From Zygnema cylindricum (taxonomy: Eukaryota > Streptophyta > Zygnematophyceae > Zygnematales > Zygnemataceae): a stretch of DNA of 33,163 nt. Shown piece by piece: positions 9,675-18,848 of this stretch (position 1 is the first letter of the stretch; every line of letters starts with the position of its first letter). Made by a program: the position numbers and the translations under genes. The stretch lies in assembly GCA_037447655.1 (NCBI GenBank), contig JBBHKE010000301.1, positions 140,696 to 173,858 on the forward strand. The letters are read 5' to 3'. Below the pieces are notes generated by a model that did no database searches, was not told the DNA's origin, and saw only the letters and a list, made by a program, of their open reading frames with translations.

Positions 9675-10443
9675 GGTTATGGGCCCACCATCTAGGGTGC
9701 CTATGTTCGATGGAACAGACTTCACTTATTGGGAGTTTACAATGGCGGGATTGCTTTTCGAGAAGAACTTATGGGGAATTGTTTCGGGACAAGTGAGATG
9801 TCCGCCACCTGGCTTTGGAGGAGCTTACTATGGAGATTCATCTGAGGCTGCCCAGAATATCAACCGGAGTTTAGATGCAACGGAAGGTGAAGGGAAAAAT
9901 CTTTCCGTGGATTGGGAAATAGGGGAGAAGGAAAAAGGGACACATATGGTGAGGGGAGCTAGGCTCTCAGCTATGGTACCACATGTAGGGATTAAAACTG
10001 AAGAAAATGACAGGAAAATATGGGAATACAAACACACTATAGCAAAACATCTCATACTTAGATATGTGTCTAAGTCGATAGCTATCACTCTTTTAAGTCT
10101 AACCAATTCTTCACAGATATGGGAAGCACTAATTCAGATTTATAAGAGTAAGACTATTCAGAGGCAGCAATTAGTAAAACAGGAAATAGAGGCCTACGTT
10201 TATAAAGGCGGTAGCATGATAAAGTTTTGCAATGATATTGCTGCGTTATATGTTGAGCTTACTAGGGCGGGATATGTAGAATCTGAGGAGAGTAAGATTA
10301 ATACACTACTTATGAAACTCCCAGATGAGTACGAAAACATCATTTGTCGTATGCAGGCAATGGATGGCTCCTCATGGACTTGGAGATTTACCATGGGGAT
10401 AATTCTTGTGAGGGAAAGCACTTTGGAGCTTCGTAGGAGGTAG
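9655..10443 (+). CDS. Element 2 Gag, N-terminal and capsid part
   Basis: There are 262 codons from the ATG at 9655 inside the LTR, giving MEVSEFQVMGPPSRVPMFDG and then FTYWEFTMAGLLFEKNLWGI. The middle matches copia-type UBN2/retrotran-Gag domains: IWEYKHTIAKHLILRYV, SSQIWEALIQIYKSKTI, and INTLLMKLPDEYENIICRMQ. The stop at 10441-10443 is premature, because coding continues in the next frame (from about 10438) into the zinc-knuckle region, so there is one +1 shift. The frame is otherwise clean over the whole capsid portion. A Met in the primer site (codon 9) is an alternative start. Confidence 0.85.
   Translation: MEVSEFQVMGPPSRVPMFDGTDFTYWEFTMAGLLFEKNLWGIVSGQVRCPPPGFGGAYYGDSSEAAQNINRSLDATEGEGKNLSVDWEIGEKEKGTHMVRGARLSAMVPHVGIKTEENDRKIWEYKHTIAKHLILRYVSKSIAITLLSLTNSSQIWEALIQIYKSKTIQRQQLVKQEIEAYVYKGGSMIKFCNDIAALYVELTRAGYVESEESKINTLLMKLPDEYENIICRMQAMDGSSWTWRFTMGIILVRESTLELRRR
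9675..9689 (+). promoter_or_regulatory. Primer-binding site of element 2, initiator tRNA-Met anticodon-arm type
   Basis: ggttatgggcccacc directly abuts the LTR end. All 15 bases are complementary to the anticodon arm of plant-type initiator tRNA-Met as I recall it (ggtgggcccataacc). The central ATG pairs with the CAU anticodon and is an in-frame Met codon of gag (QVMGPPSR). Confidence 0.82.
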
Positions 10444-11680
10444 GGACAGGGTCAATGCATTTTCAGCTGGTGGTGATTGGCGGAAGCATGATGAGAGGAA
10501 CGGCGGTGACGAGCGGAAGCGTGATGAGAGGAACGGTGGTGACGAGCGGAAGCGTGATGTGAGGAACAGTGGTGACGAGCAGAAGCGTGATGAGAGAAAG
10601 AAAGACAAAGGTAAAAATTATCGGAACTTTGGTGGAAAGAGAGGGAGAGGAAAAGAAAGGGGAGCTTTGAAAAAGGGGGTTTGCTTCTTTTGTAGGGAAC
10701 CAGGTCATTATATGGAGGAATGCCCTTGTTTGGAAAAACTTAGAAGTTGGAATGTGGATGAGGAGGAAGAAGGGGAAGAGGAGAAAAAGGATGAAGATAT
10801 TTTAGAGCTTCTCCAAATTAGTAGTATGGGGAAGAGAGAAAAGCACACAGTAATTGCACGAAGGCATTAGTGTGTTTTTGGAGGTATAAGGGAAGTAAAG
10901 AGAGACGAGGTACTTGAGGATGTCGAGGAGTGTAGAGTGTATGACTTAGAAATGAGAAAGTCAGTTCTAGGATCCATAAGTGAAAACGGGAAAGATAAAA
11001 TTAATCAGGATAATTTTATAGATAATAGGGAAACAGAAAACTAGTCGGAAAGGGAGACTTCAACGGATTCCAAGGAAAGGGGAGAAGTGAAACTCGAAGA
11101 GGTTTTAAACGATAGGGGAGAAGAGAAATATTTGATTAAAGGTTTAGGGGAGAAGAAATATTTATTGGGAATTGAATTAGAAAGTAATAGTGGAAAGAAT
11201 TCCATGGGAGAGAGTGAGGGAAGTTCAAAAAATGGGGTAATTATCATGGATAAAAATATGAGTACGAAAGATGTAGATCTTATGAGGAACTTAGTGGGGA
11301 CTAGTGTTTTTTGGGAATATTTGGGGGTGGATGGATTTGACATCACTACTTGGTGTGATGTCGCTTGTGAAGATGTGCCTGTAAAAGGGTTAGCATCTGG
11401 GTGTATGTTGCAGATTGGAGATGGGGCTGGCTGTTTAGATCGCAAGAGGGAAATCGGTTTGTGTGTGGATAAAAGAGTGATGAAGTGGATAAAATCTTTG
11501 CTCGGATTTATAAAAAATGGGATGTTACATAAAATGTGTGATGCAATTATTATTTCAGTTCATTTAATGCACTGTGTTAAATACTTAAGTTTTATGAAAG
11601 GAAAAGGAAAAAGGAAAAAGAAAAGGAAAAAGGGGAGGGGATGTTTGTTAACTTGTTTGTGGAAGTTGAAAGAAAAATAG
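10438..11680 (+). pseudogene. Element 2 zinc knuckle fused to shrunken RNase H-like ORF
   Basis: One frame runs from Gag's frameshift point to 11680 with only two stops, TAG 10868-10870 and TAG 11042-11044. It opens with a charged repeat region (DERNGGDERKR, three 33-bp copies), then an intact CCHC knuckle CFFCREPGHYMEEC, then an acidic linker. H-stop-CVFGG aligns with QKCVYGG just before the element 1 protease. The catalytic protease, integrase and reverse transcriptase are deleted. Coding similarity resumes with LGEKKYLLGIELE (element 1 MGEAKYILGIQ), GVIIMDKNMS, and an RNase H-like part: DITTWCDVACEDVP, IGDGAGCLD, VMKWIKSLLGFIK and MCDAIII. The RNase H glutamate is deleted. A lysine-rich tail ends it. 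Confidence 0.75.
10472..10597 (+). repeat. 33-bp tandem repeat in element 2 gag
   Basis: There are three full copies (10490-10522, 10523-10555, 10556-10588) plus partial ends. Each encodes an 11-residue charged unit DERNGGDERKR with few substitutions. The repeat lies between the capsid region and the zinc knuckle, a place for a basic RNA-binding linker. Confidence 0.85.
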
Positions 11681-11685
11681 ACTAG

Positions 11686-11698
11686 AAAATAAGGGGAG
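11686..11698 (+). promoter_or_regulatory. Polypurine tract of element 2
   Basis: aaaataaggggag sits immediately before the 3' LTR, identical to the tract of element 1. Confidence 0.88.
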
Positions 11699-12891
11699 TG
11701 TTGGAATTCAAGTATTTTCTAGGTCTAGAGATTGCAAAATAAAAAGCAAAATAGTAGATATTGACAGCCTGCCTCTAACTCCTCACTCAAGTCCCCACAC
11801 TTGTCGCAGTCACTGAAGACTGGAGGAGGAGTTAGCCATGGCTGCCTGTGCTGTCTAGAGAGAGACATGCAGTTGTTTTATAAGGTTTTCTCTAAAAGGG
11901 AGTTTTGACAGAGCCAGGATTTGATCCGGGTACCTGCCATACATCACACCCGCAATAGCCGGTAACCTTATCCAGATAGTTTAAATTACATGATAGGTAT
12001 ACGGGATATGATATTAATTTAAATAGTTACAATAAGACTAATTTATTAAACTAGAACTATATGCACACTGCATAAAAACAATTATGTAAATTACGACGTA
12101 CGGTAAGGATACGAAATAAATATCGCGCAGTTTGTTTGACGTCGTTTTGAATACCGCGCAAGTATTTATGACGGCCACGATTGAAATCCAAATTTGATCG
12201 GACGGCCGCGAAGGATGGCGAGATCGCGGAGTACGATTTTGGCGGTTTGCGATCACCCCCACATTGAGTGACACGTGGCAACACTACATTGGATTGCGGC
12301 AACTCCGGGGATTACGGAAACAAATCCGGATATGACACGTGTCAACATTTTGGCCATGTCGTACTATGGTCGTACATAAAGTACACCGGCACCTGTACTT
12401 TTCTGTACGACACAGTGTTTTAATTGGTGCCGTACTTCAATAGATAGAGTTTTAGAGGGAGATAGGACTTAGAAAAATTTGGCAGATAGGATCCTCTCTG
12501 TAAGAGAGCACCTTGTATAAATGGCTAACTTTGGGCAGCCATAACTATCAATTTCCTTGACCATTTTCAGTGATTCTTTTTGCTGCGAACTCAGGGGAGT
12601 CCACGCTACACAGGGTTGTAGTCGGTCAGAGTTTTTGTCTGCTAAGGTGGCTGCATTTCTAAGGGAAAGTCAAAGTGGGTGAATGTGTCCAAATCTCATA
12701 TTCTACATTTGCATTCTGTGGTGGAACTGAGCACACAGAAAGTGTTATTTCACAAAGGTGAATCTATATTGGGGTTCTAACTGTCAAGGGGTTAGTCACT
12801 TGGGTTTACATTAACTTGGAGTCGGCACTATCTAGATTAGCTTCTTTCTGATCTGCATACTCTGAGGGCCAATGGGGGTCTCAGAGTTTCA
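11699..12891 (+). repeat. 3' LTR of element 2
   Basis: It starts tgttggaattcaag and ends gagtttca, one base longer than the 5' LTR, with scattered substitutions only. It is followed by acaac, the target duplication. The gag ATG position is mutated here (aatgggggtc instead of aatggaggtc), which does not matter in a 3' LTR. Confidence 0.93.
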
Positions 12892-12896
12892 ACAAC

Positions 12897-13562
12897 CACA
12901 CCAATAGCAACTGGTTCAGCATTCATGTCACCTATTCCGAGGAACGAGGAGAATGATACTGAAACCTGGGATTTCAACAATATGGCGGCAAAGCACTTCA
13001 TCCTACGCCATCTTACTCAAGGACTTGCATGTCCTCATTTGCAGGTAGAAATGGCATCCAATCTGTGGATGGCTCTTATAGAGATGTACCGAAGTGGTAC
13101 GATTTAGCAACAACAGTTGGCTGATTAGAAAGTTAAAGAATATGTATACAAAGGGGGGAAAATAATGGATTTTTGCAATGAGCTTGCTACACTCTTCATG
13201 GAGCTAGGGAGTGCGGGAAAAGTTTTAGTGAAAAAGAAAAGGTTAACTGTTTACTGATGAAGTTACTTGATGAGTTCGAGAACATAGTCAACCGTGTGCA
13301 GGACTTGCCGGACTCAAGGTGGATATGGAACTCAGTGGTAGGGATGATTCTCGTTCGCGAGGATACGATTGAGATCCGAAGGGGAGGAAAGAGTGGCCAA
13401 GCCTTGGCAACTTCGACCGATTGGAGGAGTAAGGATTCCCGGAAACTAGTCGGAAACTATAGGGGAAGGGAGCAGAAAAATCAGGCCGACGAGTTCGGGC
13501 CAAGGGCTCCCAAAGGTTTATGTCAATTTTGAAAGAAACCTGGGCACTATATGGCAGAGTGC
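12897..13562 (+). pseudogene. Element 1 gag, 3' portion with zinc knuckle
   Basis: This continues gag after element 2: DTETWDFNNMAAKHFILRHL aligns with the element 2 segment around KIWEYKHTIAKHLILRYV. TAGs at 13105-13107 and 13126-13128 stand where element 2 has CAG (Gln). Near 13225 one frame change moves coding into the frame beginning CLLMKLLDEFENIVNRV. The CCHC zinc knuckle reads CQF-stop-KKPGHYMAEC: the second cysteine codon has become TGA at 13530-13532, while the other three ligands remain. In this family Gag packages RNA in the virus-like particle. This copy cannot make full-length Gag. Confidence 0.85.
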
Positions 13563-14747
13563 ACTAAGCTAACCGAGCTTCGGTTAAAGGAGGGGCAGAC
13601 CGGTGGTAACCCGAGAGGAAAGAAAAAGGCACGTGTGACACAAGTACTTGAGGCGGAATCCGAGGACGAGGACGATGAGCTCCTTTTGGATGAGGAGTTG
13701 GAGGCGAAAAACGAGGTCGAAATTCCACGAATGCAGAAATGTGTTTACGGTGGATTGAAAGGTGAAGCAGGCTGGATTATAGATTCAGGTGCCTCCATGC
13801 ACATGTGTAAGGATATGCACCTGTTCACTAAGATAAGAAAGATTCCCACCGTAGAGATAGAGTACGGGGATGGGAGGATAGTCACCACTACTCTTGTAGG
13901 ATTGGTAGATCTCAAAGTGTTAGTAGAAGGAAAGACATCCATATTAACATTCTCCGATGTATTGTTTATTCCGGAGCTGAACAAAAATCTTATCTCTACA
14001 TCAGTATTAGATGATAAGGGTTTTTTTACTAGCACTAGGGAAGGAGTCTTTACTGCTAGTTTTGAGGATGATGTTTATTTCATTGCTGAGAAAGGTAGCC
14101 ATGGGATCTTTAGGCTGATTTTAAGTAATGAAACGAAGAAACTTTATTATGCTCGTGTTCATGATATTATGATGTGGCATAAGAGGCTTGGGCATGTGAA
14201 TCTAGATAAGTTAAGAGAGATGAAAAAGATGGGAGTGGTGGAAGGGATTCAGTTCATTGAGAGTGATAATATAAGTGATTGTAGTGGATGTGCTCTAGGT
14301 AAAGCACACAGATTACCCTTCCCTCAAACAGCCACCTATAAGGGAGAAAAACATCTAGATCTAGTACACACAGATATCTGGGGACCGGCTAAAGTGCCCT
14401 CACCAGGGGGAAGAGATTTATGATGACTATCACTGATGATTGGTCTCGGTATTCCCTGGTGTATTTTTTGAAAAACAAGTCCGAAGCTCAGGTTTGTTTT
14501 AGACAATATAAAGCAAGGAGCGAAAAACTCCATGAAACTCCAATCAAGAGAATAAGGAGTGACAATGGTGGAGAGTATACTTCTAACCAATTTGAGGATT
14601 TTCTAAGGGAAGATGGGGTCCAACACCAAAAGACAAGATTTTCTGAGGGAAGATGGGGTCCAACACCAAAAGACAGTTCCAGAAAACTAGGAACAGAATG
14701 GGGTAGCTTAAAGGTTAAACATAACAATAAGTGATAGTGCTAGAAGT
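13533..14747 (+). pseudogene. Element 1 pol: protease, pre-integrase and integrase region
   Basis: It starts after the zinc-knuckle stop. Protease: WIIDSGASMHMC contains the aspartic DSGA motif (about 13772-13807). GAG-pre-integrase: MMWHKRLGHVNLDKL, then CSGCALGKAHRLPFP (HHCC). Integrase: Asp in HLDLVHTDIWGPAKV. A frameshift near 14415 leads to DDWSRYSLVYFLKNK, then the second Asp in IRSDNGGEYTSNQFEDF. A 40-bp tandem duplication follows (14597-14676). The catalytic glutamate position (GVA-E-RLN) is a TAA at 14709-14711, with another stop at 14688-14690. Integrase is therefore dead at its third catalytic residue. The acidic linker at 13640-13740 separates Gag from protease. Confidence 0.88.
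14597..14676 (+). repeat. 40-bp tandem duplication in element 1 integrase
   Basis: 14597-14636 and 14637-14676 repeat gattttctaagggaagatgg... with one internal difference and a changed last base. Forty is not a multiple of three, so the duplication itself breaks the integrase frame between the second catalytic Asp and the Glu position. Confidence 0.93.
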
Positions 14748-16235
14748 ATGTTGTCAGATAAGAAGATAGGAAAAAGGTTTAGGGCAAAAGCAATGAACTG
14801 TGCTAATTACCTCAAAAATACAGTTCTTACTTCATCTATAAAAGATCAAACACCTTATGAGAGAGGGACAGGCCGGAAACCAGACATATCTCACTTAAAG
14901 GTTTTCGGCAGTCAAGTATTCAGTCTAGATAGTGATCGGTCTAATTGGAAGCTAGATCCTAAAGGAAAACCAGGATACTTGTTAAGATATGATAAGGATG
15001 TTAAAGGATATAGAGTTTATGATCTAAAAAGGGAAGATATAATCTTAGTAAAGCATCTAGTAGTTATGGATGAAGGAAAGTCTGTGGATCCCTTCAAGTA
15101 TACAAAGTCAGTAAAAATCAGATTTGAGCCAGAAAATTCCGATGACTTTAAGCTTCCTAACTATCCAGGTTTTAGAGACGATGACATTCTTGCAGGAACA
15201 AATCAGACCGAAAAGGACTCGGCTGTGGAAACTCCAGTGACAACTCTACTCGAAGCGGAAGACGTGGTGGAAATTGATTCGGAATCAAGGGATAGGGGAG
15301 AAGCCGAGTTTGTTCGAAAGAATCCACGAGAACCATCTATTCCGGCCTCAGATTTTGAGGGGGGGAGGAGAAGTAGCAAAATATTGCAAGAAAAACAGGT
15401 TAATAACAAGGTAACTAAACTATCTCATAAAGATGAACCTCAGACTTATGGAGAGGCGATGACTTCTCCAGAAAAAAACCGGTGGAAGACAGCCATCAAT
15501 GAGGAGATGGCCTCAATCATGGCAGCCGATACTTGGGAGGTGGTGGATTGTCCACCTAACCGAAAACCAATCCATTGTAAGTGGGTTTTCAAATTTAAAC
15601 TGAACCCAGATAACACAATCGAGCGCTACAAGGCCAGATTAGTGGCAAAGGGATTTACACAAAAGGAAGGAATTGACTACGAGGAAACCTTTGCCCCGGT
15701 GGTCAGATTTCCCTCCGTCCGCATACTTCTCAGTTTAGCACCAGCGGAAGACATGGAAGTGCACCAGATGGACATCAAGACAACCTTTTTGCATGGAGAA
15801 TTGGAAGAGGAGATCTACATGCGACAACCCGAAGGTTTTGTTGAGGAAGGAGAGGAGAGTAAGGTATGCCGGTTGATTAAATCTCTTTATGGTTTGAAAC
15901 AGGCGCCTCGACAATGGAATAAGAAGCTTGATGAGTTTCTTACCGGTCTGGGATATATTCAGATCAGCTCAGATCACTCAATCTATGTTTTCGAAGATGA
16001 GGAAGGTTTTATATTTATTGCAATTTATGTTGATGATTTGCTTGTTTTAAGTAAATCAATGGAAAAAATTAATAAACTGAAAACCGATCTTAAGGGGAGA
16101 TTTGAAATGAAGGATATGGGGGAAGCAAAATATATTTTGGGAATTCAAGGCAAAAGAGATCGGAAAAGAAAGATTATAAGATTGACTCAAAAGGAAGCAT
16201 TAGGGAACATGCTTGAAAAAATTTCAGATGGATAA
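14748..16235 (+). pseudogene. Element 1 pol: integrase C-terminus and reverse transcriptase
   Basis: The ATG at 14748 is not a natural start; the frame is a continuation of pol. Residues 1-60 close the integrase (AMNCANYLKNTVLTSS, then GRKPDISHLKVFGSQVF). A variable acidic linker follows (about residues 110-230). Reverse transcriptase begins near residue 265: VFKFKLNPDNTIERYKARLV, TQKEGIDYEETFAPVV, the first catalytic Asp in HQMDIKTTFLHGELEEE, SLYGLKQAPRQWNKKL, and the YVDD box in FIFIAIYVDDLLVLSKS. It ends KDMGEAKYILGIQ with a frameshift near 16205 before RNase H. The catalytic motifs are complete. Confidence 0.92.
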
Positions 16236-17022
16236 AGCTAATAGTTGTACAACTCCAATGGAGTTGAAGAAGGGAAGTGAGGGGAGTGAGGAAGAAGGAG
16301 TCATAGTCTTAGACGAGGAATTATCTCTTGAAGAACAGAAGTTCATGCAGACTATTTCTTACAGGCAAGTAGTGGGAAGTCTAATCTATTTTATGAATTG
16401 TACCCGGTCGGATTTAGCTGAAGCTGGAGGAGTGCTGAATAGAAGTCTAAATGCTCCCACTAAGAAGGATAGGGAGGCAGCTAAGAGAGTCCTTAGATAT
16501 TTTATAGGAACTAGAGATCTATGGTTACATTTGGGTGGGGAGAATACTGACATCGCTACTTGGAGTGATGCCTGTTATGGTGATGCTCCGATGAGGAGAT
16601 GCACTTCTGGATATGTATTATATGTGGGTGATGGGGCTTGCTGTTGGAGTAGCAAACAGCAAAAGGTTATTGCTCAGTCCACCATGGAGGCTGAGTATAT
16701 GGCCTTTTGCTCTGCTGTAAAAGAATTGATGTGGGTCAAGTCTTTGCTTGGTGAGCTTGGTCACCTTAAGAGTGGTGTGCAGAAAATATTTTGTGATAAT
16801 CAGGCAGCAATCGCTATTTCTGCCAATCCTAAACATCATTTTAAAGCCAAACACATGGACTTTAGACTCAGCTTTGTAAGAGAGAAAGTAGAAAACAAAA
16901 TAATCAGTTTAGAGTACCGACCAGATAGTGAGATGGTAGCAGATATGAAGACCAAACCTGTGCCTTCCCCTAAGCTAATTTTCTACAGGGAGAAGTGTGG
17001 TCTGAAATTAAAGATTGACTAG
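16206..17022 (+). pseudogene. Element 1 pol: RNase H domain
   Basis: It continues reverse transcriptase after a one-base frame change near 16205. YRQVVGSLIYFMNCTRSDLA is the conserved connection motif. RNase H carries Asp in IATWSDACYGDAP, Glu in STMEAEYMAFCSAV, and Asp in IFCDNQAAIAISANPKHH, followed by KHMDFRLSFVREKV. All expected acidic residues are visible. The TAG at 17020-17022 is the natural end of pol and is followed at once by the polypurine tract. The segment itself has no internal lesion and is the best preserved part of element 1. Confidence 0.92.
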
Positions 17023-17035
17023 AAAATAAGGGGAG
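17023..17035 (+). promoter_or_regulatory. Polypurine tract of element 1
   Basis: aaaataaggggag lies directly before the 3' LTR, the normal plus-strand primer position. The same tract precedes the 3' LTR of element 2 at 11686-11698. Confidence 0.88.
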
Positions 17036-18062
17036 TGTAGAAATTAATGGTGTTTTAAAGTATTTTCTAGGTCTGAATAGAAATATAGAAAGAAGCCGAG
17101 GTAGTCTATCTCTCCAACTCTCAAACTTGTCGCAGTCACTGAGAAATTGGAGAGGAAGCTAGAGCCATGGCTACCTAGGCTATCCAGAGGTTTATGGGAT
17201 ATTAATATTAGTTTATTTATCATTAGGAAATTATTTACTAAAAGTATATGTGATACCTCTAGGATTTGATCCTGGAACCTACCAGACGGAAGGTTGCCAG
17301 TAGCATGTAACCTTATCCGTTAAGTCTAGACATAGTGTTACGTACTATAGGGTTTGATATTCATTTAACTGAAACTGTTTATGGGAGACATAGATCCATT
17401 AATGTAAAAGTACGGATTACAGTACGGATAAGAAACGAATACCGCGCGTTTATTTCTTTAGCGAAACCAATACCGCGCCTGTATTTATTACAGCTACGAT
17501 TAGATGTGAATTTAATCGGACGGCCGAATTAAACGCCGAGATCGCGGAAGAGGATTTTGGCGGTTCTTGGTCATCGCCACATCGGATGACACGTGGCGGA
17601 ATGACATTGGATCGCGGCATCTTCGAGGATTAAGGGAGCGAATCCAAATATACCACGTATCTACATTTAGGCCATGTCGTACAGTGTTCGTACAGAAAGT
17701 ACACCGGCAGCTGTACTTTTGTGTACGGAAGTGTAATCTGATTGGCTCCGAACATCAGCAGATAGAGTCTGTGAGAGAGAAAGGACTTAGAAAAATTAGG
17801 AGGTAGGACCCTCTCTCCCAAAGAGCTTCTGTACAAAAGGTCAACTTTAACCCTCCATAACTTACTGCTCAGGCGAGCAAATTAAAAGATTATTTTTGCT
17901 ATTGACTCACGGGAGTCTTGCCTTCACAGTGGTCAAGTTGGTCAGAGTTTTTGTCTGCCAGGGTGGTAGTTGTTTTTGCTGAAACACAAAGGGGTCAGGG
18001 TTATCCTAGAGGCTTCTTGGAAGCTGTCCACTCTGAGGACTGATGGAGGTCTCAGAGTTTCA
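17036..18062 (+). repeat. 3' LTR of copia element 1
   Basis: It starts tgtagaaattaatgg and ends gagtttca. It is preceded by the polypurine tract and followed by attgc, which matches the 5 bases before the solo LTR at 6418. It contains the acacgtggc G-box/ABRE-like motif near 17589-17597. The last 20 bases hold the ATG that would open gag in a 5' LTR copy. Confidence 0.92.
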
Positions 18063-18182
18063 ATTGCGCTACTGGAGACTCGTTGTTAGCAGCTCCAACA
18101 CCAACTTGACACCCTACGACAAGAATTCGAGGAGTACCGTAAAGAGACATACGGCATGCTCTGGAAATTACAATTTCCCTGA
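18063..18182 (+). pseudogene. 3' continuation of the ORF interrupted by copia element 1
   Basis: If element 1 and one copy of its attgc target duplication are removed, the frame ending at 6417 reads straight into ALLETRC, a TAG at 18087-18089, then QLQHQLDTLRQEFEEYRKET, a clear coiled-coil heptad pattern. It ends at a TGA at 18180-18182. The TAG may come from CAG. The copy at 7449 onward has the same TAG, plus a further TAA where this copy reads TAC, so it has decayed more. The continuity shows that the target of element 1 was once coding. Confidence 0.65.
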
Positions 18183-18754
18183 GGAAACAAAGTTCAGTGG
18201 GAAGCTGAATCCTTAGTGGGAGGCATTCTAACAGGGTTACAAGGTTGGGAACTTAGTGGCTAGAAACTCGGCTTCTATAGTTGCGGTTGCAAAGCAGCGG
18301 AGCTGCGATTCCAAATCAGCGCAACATAGCAGCATAACAACTTAGTAGAATAGCGTAGCGCAGCATAGCGCAGCATAGCGCAGCATAGCAACGCAACGTA
18401 GCAGTATAGCAACGCCGCAGAATGTAGATTTTACCGTATGGTTCTGGAAGGATACCTTGGATAGATCTCGGTTGACCGCGAAGGTTCAGGTGTACATTTG
18501 AACAGTATTGGGTTGACTAGCAGTTAGTTAGTTTAGATTGTGAGACAAACGTAGTACGAGACAGATTCTTTGAGTAGACCTTCGCAGCTAGCGCTGAATC
18601 TTGTAATCCTCTCTCGAGTAATAAAGGGCAATCTTATCTGTCATTGCTGTGTGCGCGTGTTGTTGCTACGGGAAGATCCTTGGAGCTTTCCGCTGTGCAT
18701 TGTGGTGGATTGTGGTGTTGACAATTATTATCCATTTTACAGGAAGAGGGAGAG
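18063..18754 (+). repeat. 692-bp duplicated flank, right copy
   Basis: This partner of 7449-8140 has the same length and order, and directly follows the right LTR of element 1 beginning with attgc. Its last third (aataaa near 18620, ending ccattttaca) looks like the R/U5 end of an LTR from another family. If so, the interrupted ORF belonged to an older LTR element whose 3' end lies near 18741. No second LTR of that family was identified. Confidence 0.85.
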
Positions 18755-18848
18755 AGAGAGAGTGAGAGGGAGAGAGAGAGAGAGGGGGATAGAGTGAGAG
18801 AGAGGAGAGAGAGGGCAAGAGAAGGAGAGAGAGAGAGAGAGAGAGAGA
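18755..18848. repeat. GA-rich microsatellite
   Basis: Impure (GA)n with interruptions continues from the end of the duplicated flank. The GA tract probably took part in the duplication breakpoint, because the left flank copy ends inside the same gagggagag motif at 8140. Confidence 0.9.

Larger units (their letters stand above)
8483..12891 (+). mobile_element. Copia-type element 2, complete, non-autonomous, nested in element 1 gag
   Basis: Two LTRs (8483-9674 and 11699-12891) flank a 2,024-bp interior, and acaac is duplicated on both sides (8478-8482 and 12892-12896). The borders are tg...ca, with a primer site right after the 5' LTR and a polypurine tract right before the 3' LTR. The interior keeps gag, the zinc knuckle and a shrunken RNase H-like ORF, but lacks the protease core, integrase and reverse transcriptase catalytic region. 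The LTRs are related to but clearly distinct from those of element 1, so it is a sister subfamily. It would depend on enzymes supplied by an autonomous relative. Confidence 0.93.
8141..18062 (+). mobile_element. Ty1/copia retrotransposon, element 1, with truncated 5' LTR and a nested insertion
   Basis: The order is 90-bp remnant of the 5' LTR (8141-8230), primer site, gag, protease, integrase, reverse transcriptase, RNase H, polypurine tract, complete 3' LTR (17036-18062), and the attgc target duplication. Integrase before reverse transcriptase makes it Ty1/copia. Gag is split by element 2 (8483-12891). Lesions include TAGs at 13105-13107 and 13126-13128, a frameshift near 13225, a TGA at 13530-13532, a frameshift near 14415, a 40-bp duplication at 14597-14676, stops at 14688 and 14709, and a frameshift near 16205. 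Reverse transcriptase and RNase H motifs are intact, so decay looks moderate. Confidence 0.92.

Noticed and set aside
11087-11680. Element 2 3' frame as a domesticated host RNase H
   Set aside because: It sits between a primer site and polypurine tract inside a complete LTR element, has two upstream in-frame TAGs, and has lost the catalytic Glu. A transposon remnant explains it better.
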